64,000 nt of DNA from Planomicrobium sp. Y74 (GTDB lineage Bacteria > Bacillota > Bacilli > Bacillales_A > Planococcaceae), in the NCBI RefSeq assembly GCF_003668635.1, contig NZ_RCWH01000003.1, positions 1 to 64,000 on the forward strand, read 5' to 3'. The notes beneath the pieces were generated by a model. It was given only the letters and a program-made list of their open reading frames with translations. It was not told the DNA's origin and did not search any database. Made by a program: the position numbers and the translations under genes. Below, piece by piece: positions 9,470 through 19,457 of the stretch (the first letter of the stretch is position 1; each line of letters opens with the position of its first letter).

Positions 9470-9754
9470 TTGTTAAGACCATTAGGAGACCGAGTTATCA
9501 TTGAACTCATCGAAGCGGAAGAAACTACTTCAAGCGGGATTGTATTGCCGGGATCGGCTCAGGAAAAACCGCAGGAAGGCAATGTCATCGCGGTAGGAAA
9601 TGGCTTGATCCGCGAAAACGGCGCACGCACGGAGCTGGATGTTAAAGAAGGCGACCGCGTAATCTTCTCAAAATATGCAGGATCTGAATTGAAATACGAA
9701 GGCAAAGAATATTTGATCTTGCGCGAAAACGACATTTTAGCAGTAATTGGATAA
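9470..9754 (+). CDS. groES: Co-chaperonin GroES
   Basis: GroES caps the GroEL folding chamber. The 94-residue protein starts [18 protein letters not shown], has the mobile loop [17 protein letters not shown] and ends [15 protein letters not shown], all standard. The start is TTG 9470, seven or eight nt after GAGGAGGGTG; the longer frame from 9437 would begin inside the leader just after CIRCE. A TTG start also occurs, as I recall, in Bacillus groES. It forms an operon with groEL 36 nt downstream. Confidence 0.96.
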   Translation: MLRPLGDRVIIELIEAEETTSSGIVLPGSAQEKPQEGNVIAVGNGLIRENGARTELDVKEGDRVIFSKYAGSELKYEGKEYLILRENDILAVIG

Positions 9755-9760
9755 GAATAA

Positions 9761-11419
<1,659 letters not shown>

Positions 11420-11435
11420 TTCATCAGCCCCTTCT

Positions 11436-11473
11436 AAAAAACTCCTTCTCACTCAGTGAGAAGGAGTTTTTTA
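11436..11473 (+). terminator. Terminator after groEL
   Basis: AAAAAACTCCTTCTCACT and AGTGAGAAGGAGTTTTTT form a near-perfect stem followed by T residues. Confidence 0.9.
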
Positions 11474-11595
11474 TTAGGTCATATAAATACAATATTGAAT
11501 TAATTCACTAATATGTATTGTAATATAATTAATGGAATGATATTGTATTAATCATATTGAATTACTCGGTATTCGAAGTCGAATATAAATTATAT

Positions 11596-11719
11596 CTTAT
11601 CTAGAGAGGTGGAGGGACTGGCCCTTTGAAGCCTCGGCAGCGGATCAAATTGGAAATCATTCCAATTCGAAACTGTGCCAAATCCAGCAAGTGTTATATT
11701 TATGCACTTGAAAGATGAG
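11596..11719 (+). promoter_or_regulatory. SAM-I riboswitch (S-box) aptamer
   Basis: The conserved S-box core is present: AGAGGTGGAGGGACTGGCCC at 11605-11624, GAAGCC, CGGCAGCGG, then GTGCCAAATCCAGCAAGTG and a closing GAAAGATGAGAAG. P1 is formed by CTTATCT (11596-11602) and AGATGAG (11713-11719). A terminator follows. SAM binding is expected to favour termination and so repress the downstream methionine-related genes. Confidence 0.95.
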
Positions 11720-11731
11720 AAGAGCTGATGC

Positions 11732-11774
11732 AAGAGTCCCTCTTCTTATTTATGGAGAGGGACTCTTTTTATAT
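11732..11774 (+). terminator. Riboswitch expression-platform terminator
   Basis: AAGAGTCCCTCT (11732-11743) pairs with AGAGGGACTCTT (11756-11767) and a T-rich tract follows. It lies 12 nt after the aptamer. Confidence 0.9.
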
Positions 11775-11914
11775 TTATTGGATAATCAGATAAATTCTGA
11801 TTTGCATATGAACAAAAACAAGAACAAATAATAATTTTTTAAAATTCTACTATCCTTCGAATTATTTTATTTGTCCGAGATAGAGAGAATTTATAAAACA
11901 AGGAGAGATGACAG

Positions 11915-12742
11915 ATGAAAAAGAGTTTAGTTAGCGTGTTGGGAGTTTCAATTTCATTATTATTAGCAGGTTGTGGTGATGGGAATCAAGCTTCAGGAGA
12001 AGATAAGAAAGAAATAAGAGTTGGTTTTGGAGTTGGCACATATGAACAACAATTCAAAGAAGGGATCTTGCCTATTTTAGAGGAAAAAGGATACACAGTT
12101 GATACAACAACCTTTTCTCAAAATATGCAGTTAAATCCTGCTATGCAAGAGGGCTCACTTGATGCGACTATTTTTCAGAGTACAGCTTACATGGAAGGAA
12201 TCAATGATGAAAGGGACATGAATATGACAGGTATTGTTTTTGTACCGAGTGCTCCACAAGGGTTATACTCTGAACATCACGATTCACTGGATGAAGTGAA
12301 AGATGGTTCAACAGTTGGGGTACCGAATGATCCGGTAAATCAGGAAAGAGCAGTGCGTATTCTTGAGGAGTTAGGTTGGGTTACTGTCTCGGATGGTGCG
12401 GGTATTACCGATTTCACCCTTGACGGTATTGAACCAGCGGATTACGACATTGACATTAAAGTATTAGACGCTGCTCAAATTCTGGTATCACTTCAGGACA
12501 TTGACTTTGGAATAGTTAATGGTAATTATATTGCAAGTGCTCCGGATAGAAAAATTACGGATGCCTTAAAGATTGAAAATACACCGGAACAGCACCGTAT
12601 CATTGTAACTATTGAAGAAGAAAATGAGGATACAGAATGGGCAAGAGATATAAAGGAAGCATATGAATCAGAGGAATTCAGGGAATATATTGAATCCAAT
12701 GACCAGTATGACGGGTTTATTATGACAGAGGCTTGGAATTAG
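11915..12742 (+). CDS. MetQ/NlpA-family substrate-binding lipoprotein
   Basis: A 275-residue lipoprotein: signal peptide with lipobox LLAGC (C20) and then a NlpA-fold binding domain (VGFGVGTYEQQFKEGILPILEEKGY, VDTTTFSQNMQLNPAMQEGSLDATIFQ). Family members bind methionine or related sulfur compounds for a MetN-MetI importer. The S-box riboswitch upstream supports a methionine or sulfur role. No metN or metI adjoins, so it must use a transporter encoded elsewhere or act alone. It is followed 45 nt later by a flavoprotein gene in the same transcript. The exact ligand is unknown. Confidence 0.87.
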   Translation: MKKSLVSVLGVSISLLLAGCGDGNQASGEDKKEIRVGFGVGTYEQQFKEGILPILEEKGYTVDTTTFSQNMQLNPAMQEGSLDATIFQSTAYMEGINDERDMNMTGIVFVPSAPQGLYSEHHDSLDEVKDGSTVGVPNDPVNQERAVRILEELGWVTVSDGAGITDFTLDGIEPADYDIDIKVLDAAQILVSLQDIDFGIVNGNYIASAPDRKITDALKIENTPEQHRIIVTIEEENEDTEWARDIKEAYESEEFREYIESNDQYDGFIMTEAWN

Positions 12743-12787
12743 TAAATGAAACAAGTATCTGTATCAGGAGAGAAAGGTGAAGTGTAC

Positions 12788-13957
12788 ATGGGTCTCACAG
12801 CAGCTAAGACTTTTGAAGAACGTCTTCAAATATTAACGAAGACAGTTGCCTCATTCTCAGAAAGAGCAGCTGAAAATGATCTTGAAGGAAGATTTCCGTT
12901 CGAGAATTTCGAAGAGTTGAAGAAAATCAGTTATCCTTCATTGACAGTTCCCACTAATTACGGGGGACTTGGAATTTCATTATACGAATTAGTATGTTAT
13001 CAAGAAGTTATTAGTAAGGCAGATGGGTCAACTGGTTTATCGATCGGCTGGCATATGGGTATCATTCAAGATCTGGGAGAAACGAATAGATGGAACGATT
13101 CCGTAATGAAAAACTTATTTGATGATGTAAAAGAAAATGGGGCTTTACTCAATACCGCAGCGACCGAAAAGCAAACAGGGAGTCCGACAAGAGGAGGCAA
13201 ACCTGGCACAAAGGCTAAAAAGGATGGACGGCAGTGGGTTATTAGTGGCAGAAAGACTTTTACTACAATGGCTCCGGTATTAGATTATTTTAACGTAACA
13301 GCTACGATTGAAGAGACAGGCGAAATTGGAGTTTTTCTCATTCCAAGATCAAAAGCGGGAATAGAAATAGATGAAACTTGGGATAGTGTGGGGATGAAAG
13401 GTACCGGGAGTCATGACTTAGTGTTGAATGACGTTCAGATTGAGGAAGACAATTTAGTCGAAATTTTTGGATCTGGACAAAAACAACCAGCTGGATGGTT
13501 GCTTCATATTCCGGCATGCTACCTCGGAATTGCTCAGGCAGCGCAGGATTATGCAATCAGTTTCGCAAAAGAATATTCGCCAAACAGTATCAACGGCCCA
13601 ATTATGGAATTGCCGAATGTGAAACAAAAGATAGGTCAGGCTGAATTGGAATTAACAAGAGCAAGACATTTCCTGCATTCGGTAGCTAAGAAGTGGGACG
13701 ATTCTACAGAAGCGGAAAGATCGAAGATGGCGCCTGAATTGGGAGCGGTCAAGGTAGCTGTCACAAATTCAGCAGTCACTGTCGTTGATTTAGCAATGAG
13801 GGTGGTAGGTGCTCAGAGTCTTTCAGAAAAGTCTCCTTTGCAAAGATATTACCGCGATGTAAGAGCGGGTCTGCATAATCCGCCTATGGAGGATATGACT
13901 ATTCCGCTGCTTGCTGATTTTGCAATTAGAAACCAGGATTTGAAAAAACTTCAGTAG
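12788..13957 (+). CDS. Acyl-CoA dehydrogenase-fold flavoprotein (S-box regulated)
   Basis: The 389-residue product has the acyl-CoA dehydrogenase fold: helical N-domain (FENFEELKKISYPSLTVPTNYGG), beta domain (WVISGRKTFTTMAPVLDYF) and C-terminal helical bundle (GAVKVAVTNSAVTVVDLAMRVVGAQS). The beta-domain segment GMKGTGSHDLVLNDVQI is shared with flavin-dependent monooxygenases of the DszC/SfnC type. GTG/ATG alternatives exist; ATG 12788 follows GAGAAAGGTGAAG. Co-transcription with a MetQ-like gene behind a SAM-I riboswitch suggests oxidative use of an organosulfur compound, not fatty acid oxidation. Precise activity is unknown. Confidence 0.8.
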   Translation: MGLTAAKTFEERLQILTKTVASFSERAAENDLEGRFPFENFEELKKISYPSLTVPTNYGGLGISLYELVCYQEVISKADGSTGLSIGWHMGIIQDLGETNRWNDSVMKNLFDDVKENGALLNTAATEKQTGSPTRGGKPGTKAKKDGRQWVISGRKTFTTMAPVLDYFNVTATIEETGEIGVFLIPRSKAGIEIDETWDSVGMKGTGSHDLVLNDVQIEEDNLVEIFGSGQKQPAGWLLHIPACYLGIAQAAQDYAISFAKEYSPNSINGPIMELPNVKQKIGQAELELTRARHFLHSVAKKWDDSTEAERSKMAPELGAVKVAVTNSAVTVVDLAMRVVGAQSLSEKSPLQRYYRDVRAGLHNPPMEDMTIPLLADFAIRNQDLKKLQ

Positions 13958-14018
13958 AAAAAAGCCGAAAAACAGTCTAGTCAATGGGAAGCACGAGGTA
14001 ATCTCATTCAACCATAAA

Positions 14019-14052
14019 GAAAACTCCTCTCACTAAGTGGGAGGAGTTTTTC
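14019..14052 (+). terminator. Terminator after the flavoprotein gene
   Basis: AAAACTCCTCTCACT and AGTGGGAGGAGTTTTT form the stem; a T tract follows. The element can also serve the convergent SDR gene. Confidence 0.85.
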
Positions 14053-14067
14053 ATGGGGAAAATTAAA

Positions 14068-14832
14068 TCACTTAGCTGTCCGCTTCGAAACATAAGGGAA
14101 AATAGGATCCATCAATTCAAAATCATAGCTGTCGCTGTCCACTTTTCCGATAGTCTTGTCGCTATCGTATAGGTCCAGCATGAATTGGGCCATTTCTTTT
14201 GCGGTGTGGTATTTTTGGACATTGTCACTGTAGCTGAAGTCGTCCAGCTCACGGGCGGTTTTTACAAACTCCGTTTCTGTCATGGAAGGCGCTAGTATCT
14301 TCACTTTCATGGGTGAGTCATGATCCTGCAATTCCTGGGCCAGCCCTTCGGTAAATGCGCTCACATAGAACTTGGTTGCGGCATACGATACGGCATTCGG
14401 CACGATCCGGTATCCCAAGTCAGATGATACGTTGATCAATTGGGTGCCTTCCTTGCTGGAATAATCGCGTGCGTAAAGTGTGGAGAGGGTTGTGAGCGCT
14501 TCAATATTTACACGAAGCATCTTTTCGATTTTCCTAACATCCTGTTCAGCAACAGGCGCGCTGTTTCCGAAGCCGGCATTGTTGATCCAGGTTTCAATTT
14601 CATATTCTTTGAGGCTGTCGTACAACTCATGAACTTGCTCACTGTCAGAGAGATCTGCGGGTTTAGTGACGACGTCCAGATCAGCGTTCATGTTGTGGAT
14701 AGCTTTTTTTAATTCATCCAGCTGCGCTTCCCGTCTTGCAACCAGAATGAGATTTTTATTCCTTGATGCAAAAGCTAACGCGGTTTCGTAGCCAATGCCT
14801 GAGCTGGCTCCTGTAATGACGGTGTACTTCAT
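14068..14832 (-). CDS. Short-chain dehydrogenase/reductase
   Basis: A classical SDR of 254 residues. The nucleotide motif TGASSGIG lies at residues 7-14, NNAG at 84-87, the catalytic Ser near 136, and Tyr150/Lys154 in SYAATK. The Arg pair after the first strand (VARRE) suggests NADPH preference. The minus-strand start has GGAGG 8 nt upstream. It stands alone between two terminators and intergenic DNA. Substrate cannot be told; the family includes oxidoreductases of lipids, ketones and cell-envelope compounds (DltE-like or YqjQ-like sequences look nearest from memory). Confidence 0.85.
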   Translation of the reverse strand: MKYTVITGASSGIGYETALAFASRNKNLILVARREAQLDELKKAIHNMNADLDVVTKPADLSDSEQVHELYDSLKEYEIETWINNAGFGNSAPVAEQDVRKIEKMLRVNIEALTTLSTLYARDYSSKEGTQLINVSSDLGYRIVPNAVSYAATKFYVSAFTEGLAQELQDHDSPMKVKILAPSMTETEFVKTARELDDFSYSDNVQKYHTAKEMAQFMLDLYDSDKTIGKVDSDSYDFELMDPIFPYVSKRTAK

Positions 14833-15081
14833 AAGAATTCCTCCACTGAAATTTATTATGATACACAGCTATCGTACTGTTAACTTTATCCGGAAAGCAA
14901 ATGTTGTGAAAATGGGCTCATGATTCATTGCTTCAACTGAAAATATGTGCAAATTATGTCGGCCTTCCTGAAGTTTTATCCTTATATGACAGCTGTCACT
15001 ATCCTGCTGATGGCCGGTATTGTAAATTAGCGATAGTCGACAGATCCTTAAAGGACTCAGACTGTAAAGGAGATTTATCTA

Positions 15082-15927
15082 ATGAAAAAAATAGCTTGGA
15101 TTACAGATACAGCCGCACAGCTGGATGATGCGTTCATCCAGAAATATAACGTCCATGTTCTGCCCCTCAGTGTTGTGTTTTCCGACGGGACATACAGAGA
15201 ATCCCTAGATCTTACACAGGAAGAATTTTACGATAAATTGCGTGCAGCTAAAACATCACCGAAAACGTCGCAGCCGGCAATCGGCGAGATGCTTGCTTTA
15301 TATGAGAAGTTAGAGGCGGAAGGATACGATGCGGCGATTGCGCTTCACTTGTCCAAGGGACTTTCCGGTACATTCGAAAGTGCCCAGTCAGCTTCAAAAA
15401 TGACAGGCTTAAAAGTTTATCCCATTGATTCGAAAATCGGTTCTTTCCCGATGGTCAAGATGATCGAAGCCGGAAATGAGCTTTTGAAAAACGGCAAAGA
15501 AGTTGAAGAAGTGGTTGCAGCGCTCGAAGGGATGACAGCCAAAGCCCATTTGTCTTTCATTCCATCCAGCCTGAACCAATTGCATAAGAGCGGCCGTGTT
15601 TCCGGAACGCAGAATTTCCTGAGTCATCTATTGAATATTAAACTGGTCATTACTTTTGTGGATGGCATCACTGTCATGAAAGAGAAGGTCCGTTCCATTA
15701 AGCGGGCTAAAAACACTGTGACTGAAGCGCTTCGGGCGGATATGGCTGCAGGCACGGTAAACGAAGTTGCAGCTATTCACTGCAATAACCCCGCTGACGC
15801 GGAAACCTGGAAGAACGAGCTTCTTCAGGAATTTCCGGATTTAAAAGTCGAAGTTGTGCAACTCAGTGTCTGCGTCGGCGTCCATGCGGGTGAAGGGACT
15901 ACTGGTTTGAGCTGGCTGGCTAAATGA
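15082..15927 (+). CDS. DegV family fatty-acid-binding protein
   Basis: DegV/FakB proteins carry a fatty acid for phosphorylation by FakA. This 281-residue protein has the N-terminal DTAAQL, the PLSVVFSDGTYRE strand region, the ligand-contact LSKGLSGTFESAQSA (about residues 92-106), and the HKSGRVSG segment. Length and motifs fit the family. AAGGAG lies 10 nt before ATG 15082. It appears monocistronic, with its own terminator. The 249 nt before it hold no clear gene or signal. Confidence 0.92.
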   Translation: MKKIAWITDTAAQLDDAFIQKYNVHVLPLSVVFSDGTYRESLDLTQEEFYDKLRAAKTSPKTSQPAIGEMLALYEKLEAEGYDAAIALHLSKGLSGTFESAQSASKMTGLKVYPIDSKIGSFPMVKMIEAGNELLKNGKEVEEVVAALEGMTAKAHLSFIPSSLNQLHKSGRVSGTQNFLSHLLNIKLVITFVDGITVMKEKVRSIKRAKNTVTEALRADMAAGTVNEVAAIHCNNPADAETWKNELLQEFPDLKVEVVQLSVCVGVHAGEGTTGLSWLAK

Positions 15928-15959
15928 TTTTCAGCAAATAAAAATTCCGCGAAATTACA

Positions 15960-16005
15960 GACGATCCAGTAAGCCAGATTTTTGGCTTACTGGATCGTCT
16001 TTTTT
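15960..16005 (+). terminator. Terminator after degV
   Basis: A 17-bp stem (GACGATCCAGTAAGCCA with its complement) around a short T-rich loop is followed by TTTTTTATT. Confidence 0.92.
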
Positions 16006-16185
16006 ATTCTCATAAATAAGTTTTGTGCAATGGCATCCACTTTCAAACACCTCACTTTCCAGAAACGCCTGTGTCGTGTAAACTGTATAAGGTTAAGAAT
16101 GAATGAGATGTAACTTATTATAATTTTTATTGATTTCAACTATAGATTCAAAAAGAGTCAGGGACGAAAGGATTGGAATGAAATT

Positions 16186-17163
16186 ATGAAAGAGAATTTT
16201 TGGCAGGATCTGCCGCGGCCGTTTTTTGTATTGGCGCCGATGGAAGATGTGACGAATGTTGTATTCCGCCATGTAGTGGCTGAAGCGGCACGGCCGGATG
16301 TGTTTTTCACTGAGTTTACGAATACGGAAAGCTATTGCCATCCTGAAGGGATCTTCAGCGTGCGTGGCCGGTTGACGTTTACGGAAGATGAGCAGCCGAT
16401 GGTCGCCCATATCTGGGGCAATAAACCCGAGCATTTCCGAGAAATGAGCATCGGCATGGCAAAACAGGGCTTTAAAGGTGTCGATATCAATATGGGCTGC
16501 CCTGTGCCGAACGTTGCCGCAAAAGGAAAAGGCAGTGGACTGATCAATTACCCGGATAACGCAGCCGAGATTATCCAGGCAGCGAAAGCGGGCGGATTAC
16601 CGGTCAGTGTCAAGACGCGTCTGGGTTATACAAGCGTGGACGAGTGGAGAGGCTGGCTGACGCATGTGCTTGAACAGGACATCGCCAATCTGTCGATCCA
16701 CCTGCGCACGAAAAAAGAGATGAGCGCGGTGCCTGCGCATTGGGAATTGATTCCTGAAATCAAGCAATTGCGCGATGAAATCGCGCCGGATACTTTGCTT
16801 ACTATCAATGGCGATATCCCGGACTATAAAACGGGTATGGAGCTTGCTGAGAAATACGGCATCGACGGTGTTATGATCGGACGCGGAATTTTCCATAATC
16901 CGTTTGCTTTTGAAAAAGAACCGAGAGAGCACAGCAGCGAGGAATTATTTGATCTGCTGCGTCTGCATCTGGACCTTCATGACAAATACTCGACAGACAT
17001 CGAGCCGATTGCATTCAAACCGCTGCGCCGCTTCTTTAAGATTTATGTTAAAGGGGTCCGAGGCGCCGGTGAATTGCGGAACGAATTGATGTACACAGAG
17101 ACGACGGATGAAGTACGTGAACTGCTTAATAATTTTGAGGCAATGTCGAAAGTGAAAAGTTAA
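16186..17163 (+). CDS. tRNA-dihydrouridine synthase
   Basis: Dus enzymes reduce uridines in tRNA D loops with FMN and NADPH. The 325-residue protein starts with the FMN-barrel strand [16 protein letters not shown], has the catalytic Cys in INMGCPVPN (C105), the SVKTRLGY phosphate region, IHLRTK, and a C-terminal helical tRNA-binding part with [11 protein letters not shown]. The ATG has AAAGGA about 13 nt upstream, a little distant. The subtype (DusB- or DusC-like) is not assigned. It is monocistronic with a terminator at 17171-17211. Confidence 0.93.
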   Translation: MKENFWQDLPRPFFVLAPMEDVTNVVFRHVVAEAARPDVFFTEFTNTESYCHPEGIFSVRGRLTFTEDEQPMVAHIWGNKPEHFREMSIGMAKQGFKGVDINMGCPVPNVAAKGKGSGLINYPDNAAEIIQAAKAGGLPVSVKTRLGYTSVDEWRGWLTHVLEQDIANLSIHLRTKKEMSAVPAHWELIPEIKQLRDEIAPDTLLTINGDIPDYKTGMELAEKYGIDGVMIGRGIFHNPFAFEKEPREHSSEELFDLLRLHLDLHDKYSTDIEPIAFKPLRRFFKIYVKGVRGAGELRNELMYTETTDEVRELLNNFEAMSKVKS

Positions 17164-17170
17164 ATAAAAA

Positions 17171-17211
17171 ACAGCGCACTCCCTGGAAGTCAGAGAATGC
17201 GCTGTTTTTTT
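17171..17211 (+). terminator. Terminator after dus
   Basis: ACAGCGCA (17171-17178) pairs with TGCGCTGT (17198-17205), followed by T residues. Confidence 0.85.
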
Positions 17212-17216
17212 ATGTT

Positions 17217-17429
17217 TTATAGTCGTGCAATCAGGTTCTCAATCAGTGTTTCATTGAGTATATTTTTTTCGTTCGGCAACGGTAAAGCTCTTTTGCCAGT
17301 CTGGACTTCTTCAACAAATATAATTTCCCGACGCACAGTATTTGAAAAGCAAATCATGTATTTTTTGTCGTTATAATCTATAACACTAAAACGCGTTCGA
17401 TCTGTAAGAAACCAATTTGGAGAAATCAC
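17217..17429 (-). CDS. Small hypothetical protein
   Basis: A 70-residue frame with a GTG start preceded by AAAGGCGG at suitable distance. Sequence MISPNWFLTDRTRFSVIDYN continues as alternating hydrophobic strands (KYMICFSN, EIIFVEEV), then a Leu-rich C-terminal helix. I do not recognise a family. It ends just after the dus terminator. It could be a chance frame, but its composition looks coding. Confidence 0.45.
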   Translation of the reverse strand: MISPNWFLTDRTRFSVIDYNDKKYMICFSNTVRREIIFVEEVQTGKRALPLPNEKNILNETLIENLIARL

Positions 17430-17517
17430 TTGATGGCCGCCTTTGCTGATGGATTTTTAAAACATTATGCCATGATATGGGAATTAAGTAAATATAAAAA
17501 CCCTTAAAAAGCGGGAG

Positions 17518-17751
17518 CTATATCACTTTGTTCTTGTTGAGCTGAAGATCTATGACAACAGCTGCTTCTTCGATTGTTGTGTAGTGTTCAACTGTAGAAG
17601 TTTCGAGAAAAGTCAATTCCAGGATGGTTGTATTGGGAACGCAGCGGGCAATGATTAAATCCTGAGTTTCTAATGTAAAGGTTTGTGTGATGCGCACATT
17701 ATTGTATTGGCAAATGGTGCTTAGCAAATCGCTTATGTGGTTTATTTTCAA
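17518..17751 (-). CDS. Small hypothetical protein
   Basis: A 77-residue frame predicted to start at TTG 17751, because a strong GGGGAGGAG sits 7 nt before it; the ATG at 17769 lies on top of that site and so is unlikely to be the start. The product (KINHISDLLSTICQYNNVRI) has a helix followed by several beta strands and no membrane segment. No family recognised. Upstream and downstream neighbours are also small proteins. Confidence 0.6.
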   Translation of the reverse strand: MKINHISDLLSTICQYNNVRITQTFTLETQDLIIARCVPNTTILELTFLETSTVEHYTTIEEAAVVIDLQLNKNKVI

Positions 17752-17821
17752 TAGGATTCTCCTCCCCAAAATGGAAAGTGACTAAAAGAAGTCTGTAGAA
17801 TCCAAGTTTATTTAATTGCCT

Positions 17822-17992
17822 ATGGAACAACAGTATCACTATGGCGATGCAATGAACAGCCTGATACTCTCCGTTTTTTATTTGCAGAAAACAGGTGCAC
17901 AAGCATATATGGCAGGTCCGTGCTATAATGAAGAACTTAGGAATGCCGCAACGAGTGGATGCCTGGAAATTGAGCTTGCCAATAAACTATAG
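17822..17992 (+). CDS. Possible 56-residue protein
   Basis: ATG 17822 opens a frame of 56 codons (beginning MEQQYHYGDAMNSLILSVFY) that ends 12 nt before the zinc-ribbon gene. Composition is protein-like, with an amphipathic helix and two Cys. No good ribosome binding site stands before the ATG, which lowers confidence. No family recognised. Confidence 0.3.
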   Translation: MEQQYHYGDAMNSLILSVFYLQKTGAQAYMAGPCYNEELRNAATSGCLEIELANKL

Positions 17993-18004
17993 AGGTGTAA
18001 TAGA

Positions 18005-18220
18005 ATGAACAAAAGATGGACGATCGATAAAATAAGAGAGTTTACTGAGAAAAATTCAACCAGCACATTGCTGTCGAAGGAATACCACGGATTTTCGCAA
18101 AAGCTGCTGTTCAAGTGTGAATGCGGCAATAATTTCGAAAAGACTTTTACGAAGTTCAACAAGAACAACCAACGCAAATGTGACGTGTGCCAGCCGCCGA
18201 AAGAACCGCGCGGCGCCTGA
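18005..18220 (+). CDS. Small zinc-ribbon protein
   Basis: A 71-residue protein, MNKRWTIDKIREFTEKNS and onward, with a CxC-CxxC zinc ribbon: C38, C40 in FKCECGNN and C59, C62 in KCDVCQ. The N-terminal part looks like the modular DNA-binding repeat seen with homing endonucleases and phage proteins (WTIDKIREF..., LSKEYHGF). AGAGGTG precedes ATG 18005. Its function is unknown; nucleic-acid binding is inferred from the ribbon. Confidence 0.75.
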   Translation: MNKRWTIDKIREFTEKNSTSTLLSKEYHGFSQKLLFKCECGNNFEKTFTKFNKNNQRKCDVCQPPKEPRGA

Positions 18221-18234
18221 TACAATAGAAGAAA

Positions 18235-18269
18235 CGCTGATTTCTGTAAAAGGAAATCGGCATTTTTTT
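18235..18269 (+). terminator. Terminator after the zinc-ribbon gene
   Basis: GCTGATTTC and GAAATCGGC pair around TGTAAAAG, followed by seven T residues. A similar sequence lies after drrB (20304-20345). Confidence 0.75.
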
Positions 18270-18312
18270 ATTTAAAGGAAGTTAAAAAGATTGAATAATT
18301 AGATAATAATCA

Positions 18313-18361
18313 TTTACATTAGAGGCATGCGGGTGTAGAATGAAATGAGAACAAATGTTCT
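18313..18361 (+). promoter_or_regulatory. Promoter with GAAC-N4-GTTC operator upstream of drrAB
   Basis: TTTACA (18313-18318) and TAGAAT (18336-18341) with 17-nt spacing make a good sigma-A promoter. The palindrome AGAACAAATGTTCT at 18348-18361 covers the expected transcription start. Its core GAAC-N4-GTTC matches the core of the Gram-positive LexA (DinR) box, with mismatches only at the two outer bases. LexA control is a hypothesis; a TetR- or MarR-type repressor is the alternative. Confidence 0.5.
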
Positions 18362-18458
18362 TTAAAATATACATATAAAACAAGGCGATAGAATATAGTA
18401 TTTGCATATCTCTAATTCAACGGACTGTGCCTGAGTTTCACAGGAAAGGGTGAGCAGA

Positions 18459-19457
18459 GTGGTAAATGCAAGTTATCAAGCGGACGCAACTGACTGGGCA
18501 ATCGAAGCGAAAGGCCTTGTGAAGGTTTTTGGGAAACACCGGGCAGTGGATGGAGTGGACCTGACTGTAAGAAAAGGCACGGTATATGGATTTTTAGGAC
18601 CGAATGGGGCCGGGAAAACGACTACAATCCGAGTGCTGGCGACTCTCCTGAAGCCGGACGGTGGATCGGCAGAAATCTTCGGCCACGATTTAAGTAAAGA
18701 AGGAGACGAAATCCGGAGCCGAATCAGTTTGACTGGGCAGTACGCCTCTATCGATGAAGATTTAACGGGAATGGAAAACCTTGTGATGATGGGCAGGCTG
18801 ATGGGGTATGGACGTGCTGCTGCCAAAATACGGGCGGCAGAATTATTGAAAGCTTTCGGACTGCAGGACGCGGCGAAACGGCAAGTGAAGAATTATTCCG
18901 GCGGGATGCGGCGGCGCATCGACATTGCGGCCAGCATTGTCGTAACTCCGGAACTCTTGTTTCTGGATGAACCGACGGCTGGGCTGGACCCAAGGAGCCG
19001 AAACCAGGTATGGGATATTATCCGTGCACTCGTCGGCAGTGGCACAACGGTTCTGCTGACTACGCAGTATCTGGAAGAGGCAGACCAGCTGGCGGATCGT
19101 ATTGCAGTCATCAATCAAGGTAAAATTATTGCAGAAGGCACAAGCAGTGAATTGAAGGCGTCGGTCGGCACAGGCACTTTGAGCCTTCAGCTGGCAAAAG
19201 CTGAAGAACGATCACGGGCAGCAGAGATTCTTGAGGACAAATTATCTGTGGCAGTCCATCTAATGCCGGATTCCACATCGCTGACGGCTCAGATCAACGA
19301 TTCATTTCTAGTCGCGGAAGCATTAAGTGAGTTGGCAAAAAACCAAATCGCCGTAAGTGATTTTTCATTTGGACGGCCAAGCCTTGATGAAGTATTCCTG
19401 ACATTGACCGGGCATGCAGCCACAGAAGAACCACAACCCGAGGAGGGTGGATCATGA
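18459..19457 (+). CDS. DrrA-type ABC transporter ATPase
   Basis: ATPase of a DrrAB-type exporter (daunorubicin-resistance class). The 332-residue protein has Walker [11 protein letters not shown], signature [16 protein letters not shown], Walker [13 protein letters not shown], and the long C-terminal extension found in this class (DrrA C-terminal domain ending [12 protein letters not shown]). GTG 18459 is preferred because AAAGGGTGAG lies 5-8 nt before it; GTG 18450 falls inside that site. The stop overlaps drrB (ATGA). The substrate is unknown; drug or lipid export is typical. Confidence 0.88.
   Translation: MVNASYQADATDWAIEAKGLVKVFGKHRAVDGVDLTVRKGTVYGFLGPNGAGKTTTIRVLATLLKPDGGSAEIFGHDLSKEGDEIRSRISLTGQYASIDEDLTGMENLVMMGRLMGYGRAAAKIRAAELLKAFGLQDAAKRQVKNYSGGMRRRIDIAASIVVTPELLFLDEPTAGLDPRSRNQVWDIIRALVGSGTTVLLTTQYLEEADQLADRIAVINQGKIIAEGTSSELKASVGTGTLSLQLAKAEERSRAAEILEDKLSVAVHLMPDSTSLTAQINDSFLVAEALSELAKNQIAVSDFSFGRPSLDEVFLTLTGHAATEEPQPEEGGS

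Noticed and set aside
14928-15128. A 66-codon frame before degV
   Set aside because: It overlaps the degV start, lacks a ribosome binding site and has unconvincing composition.
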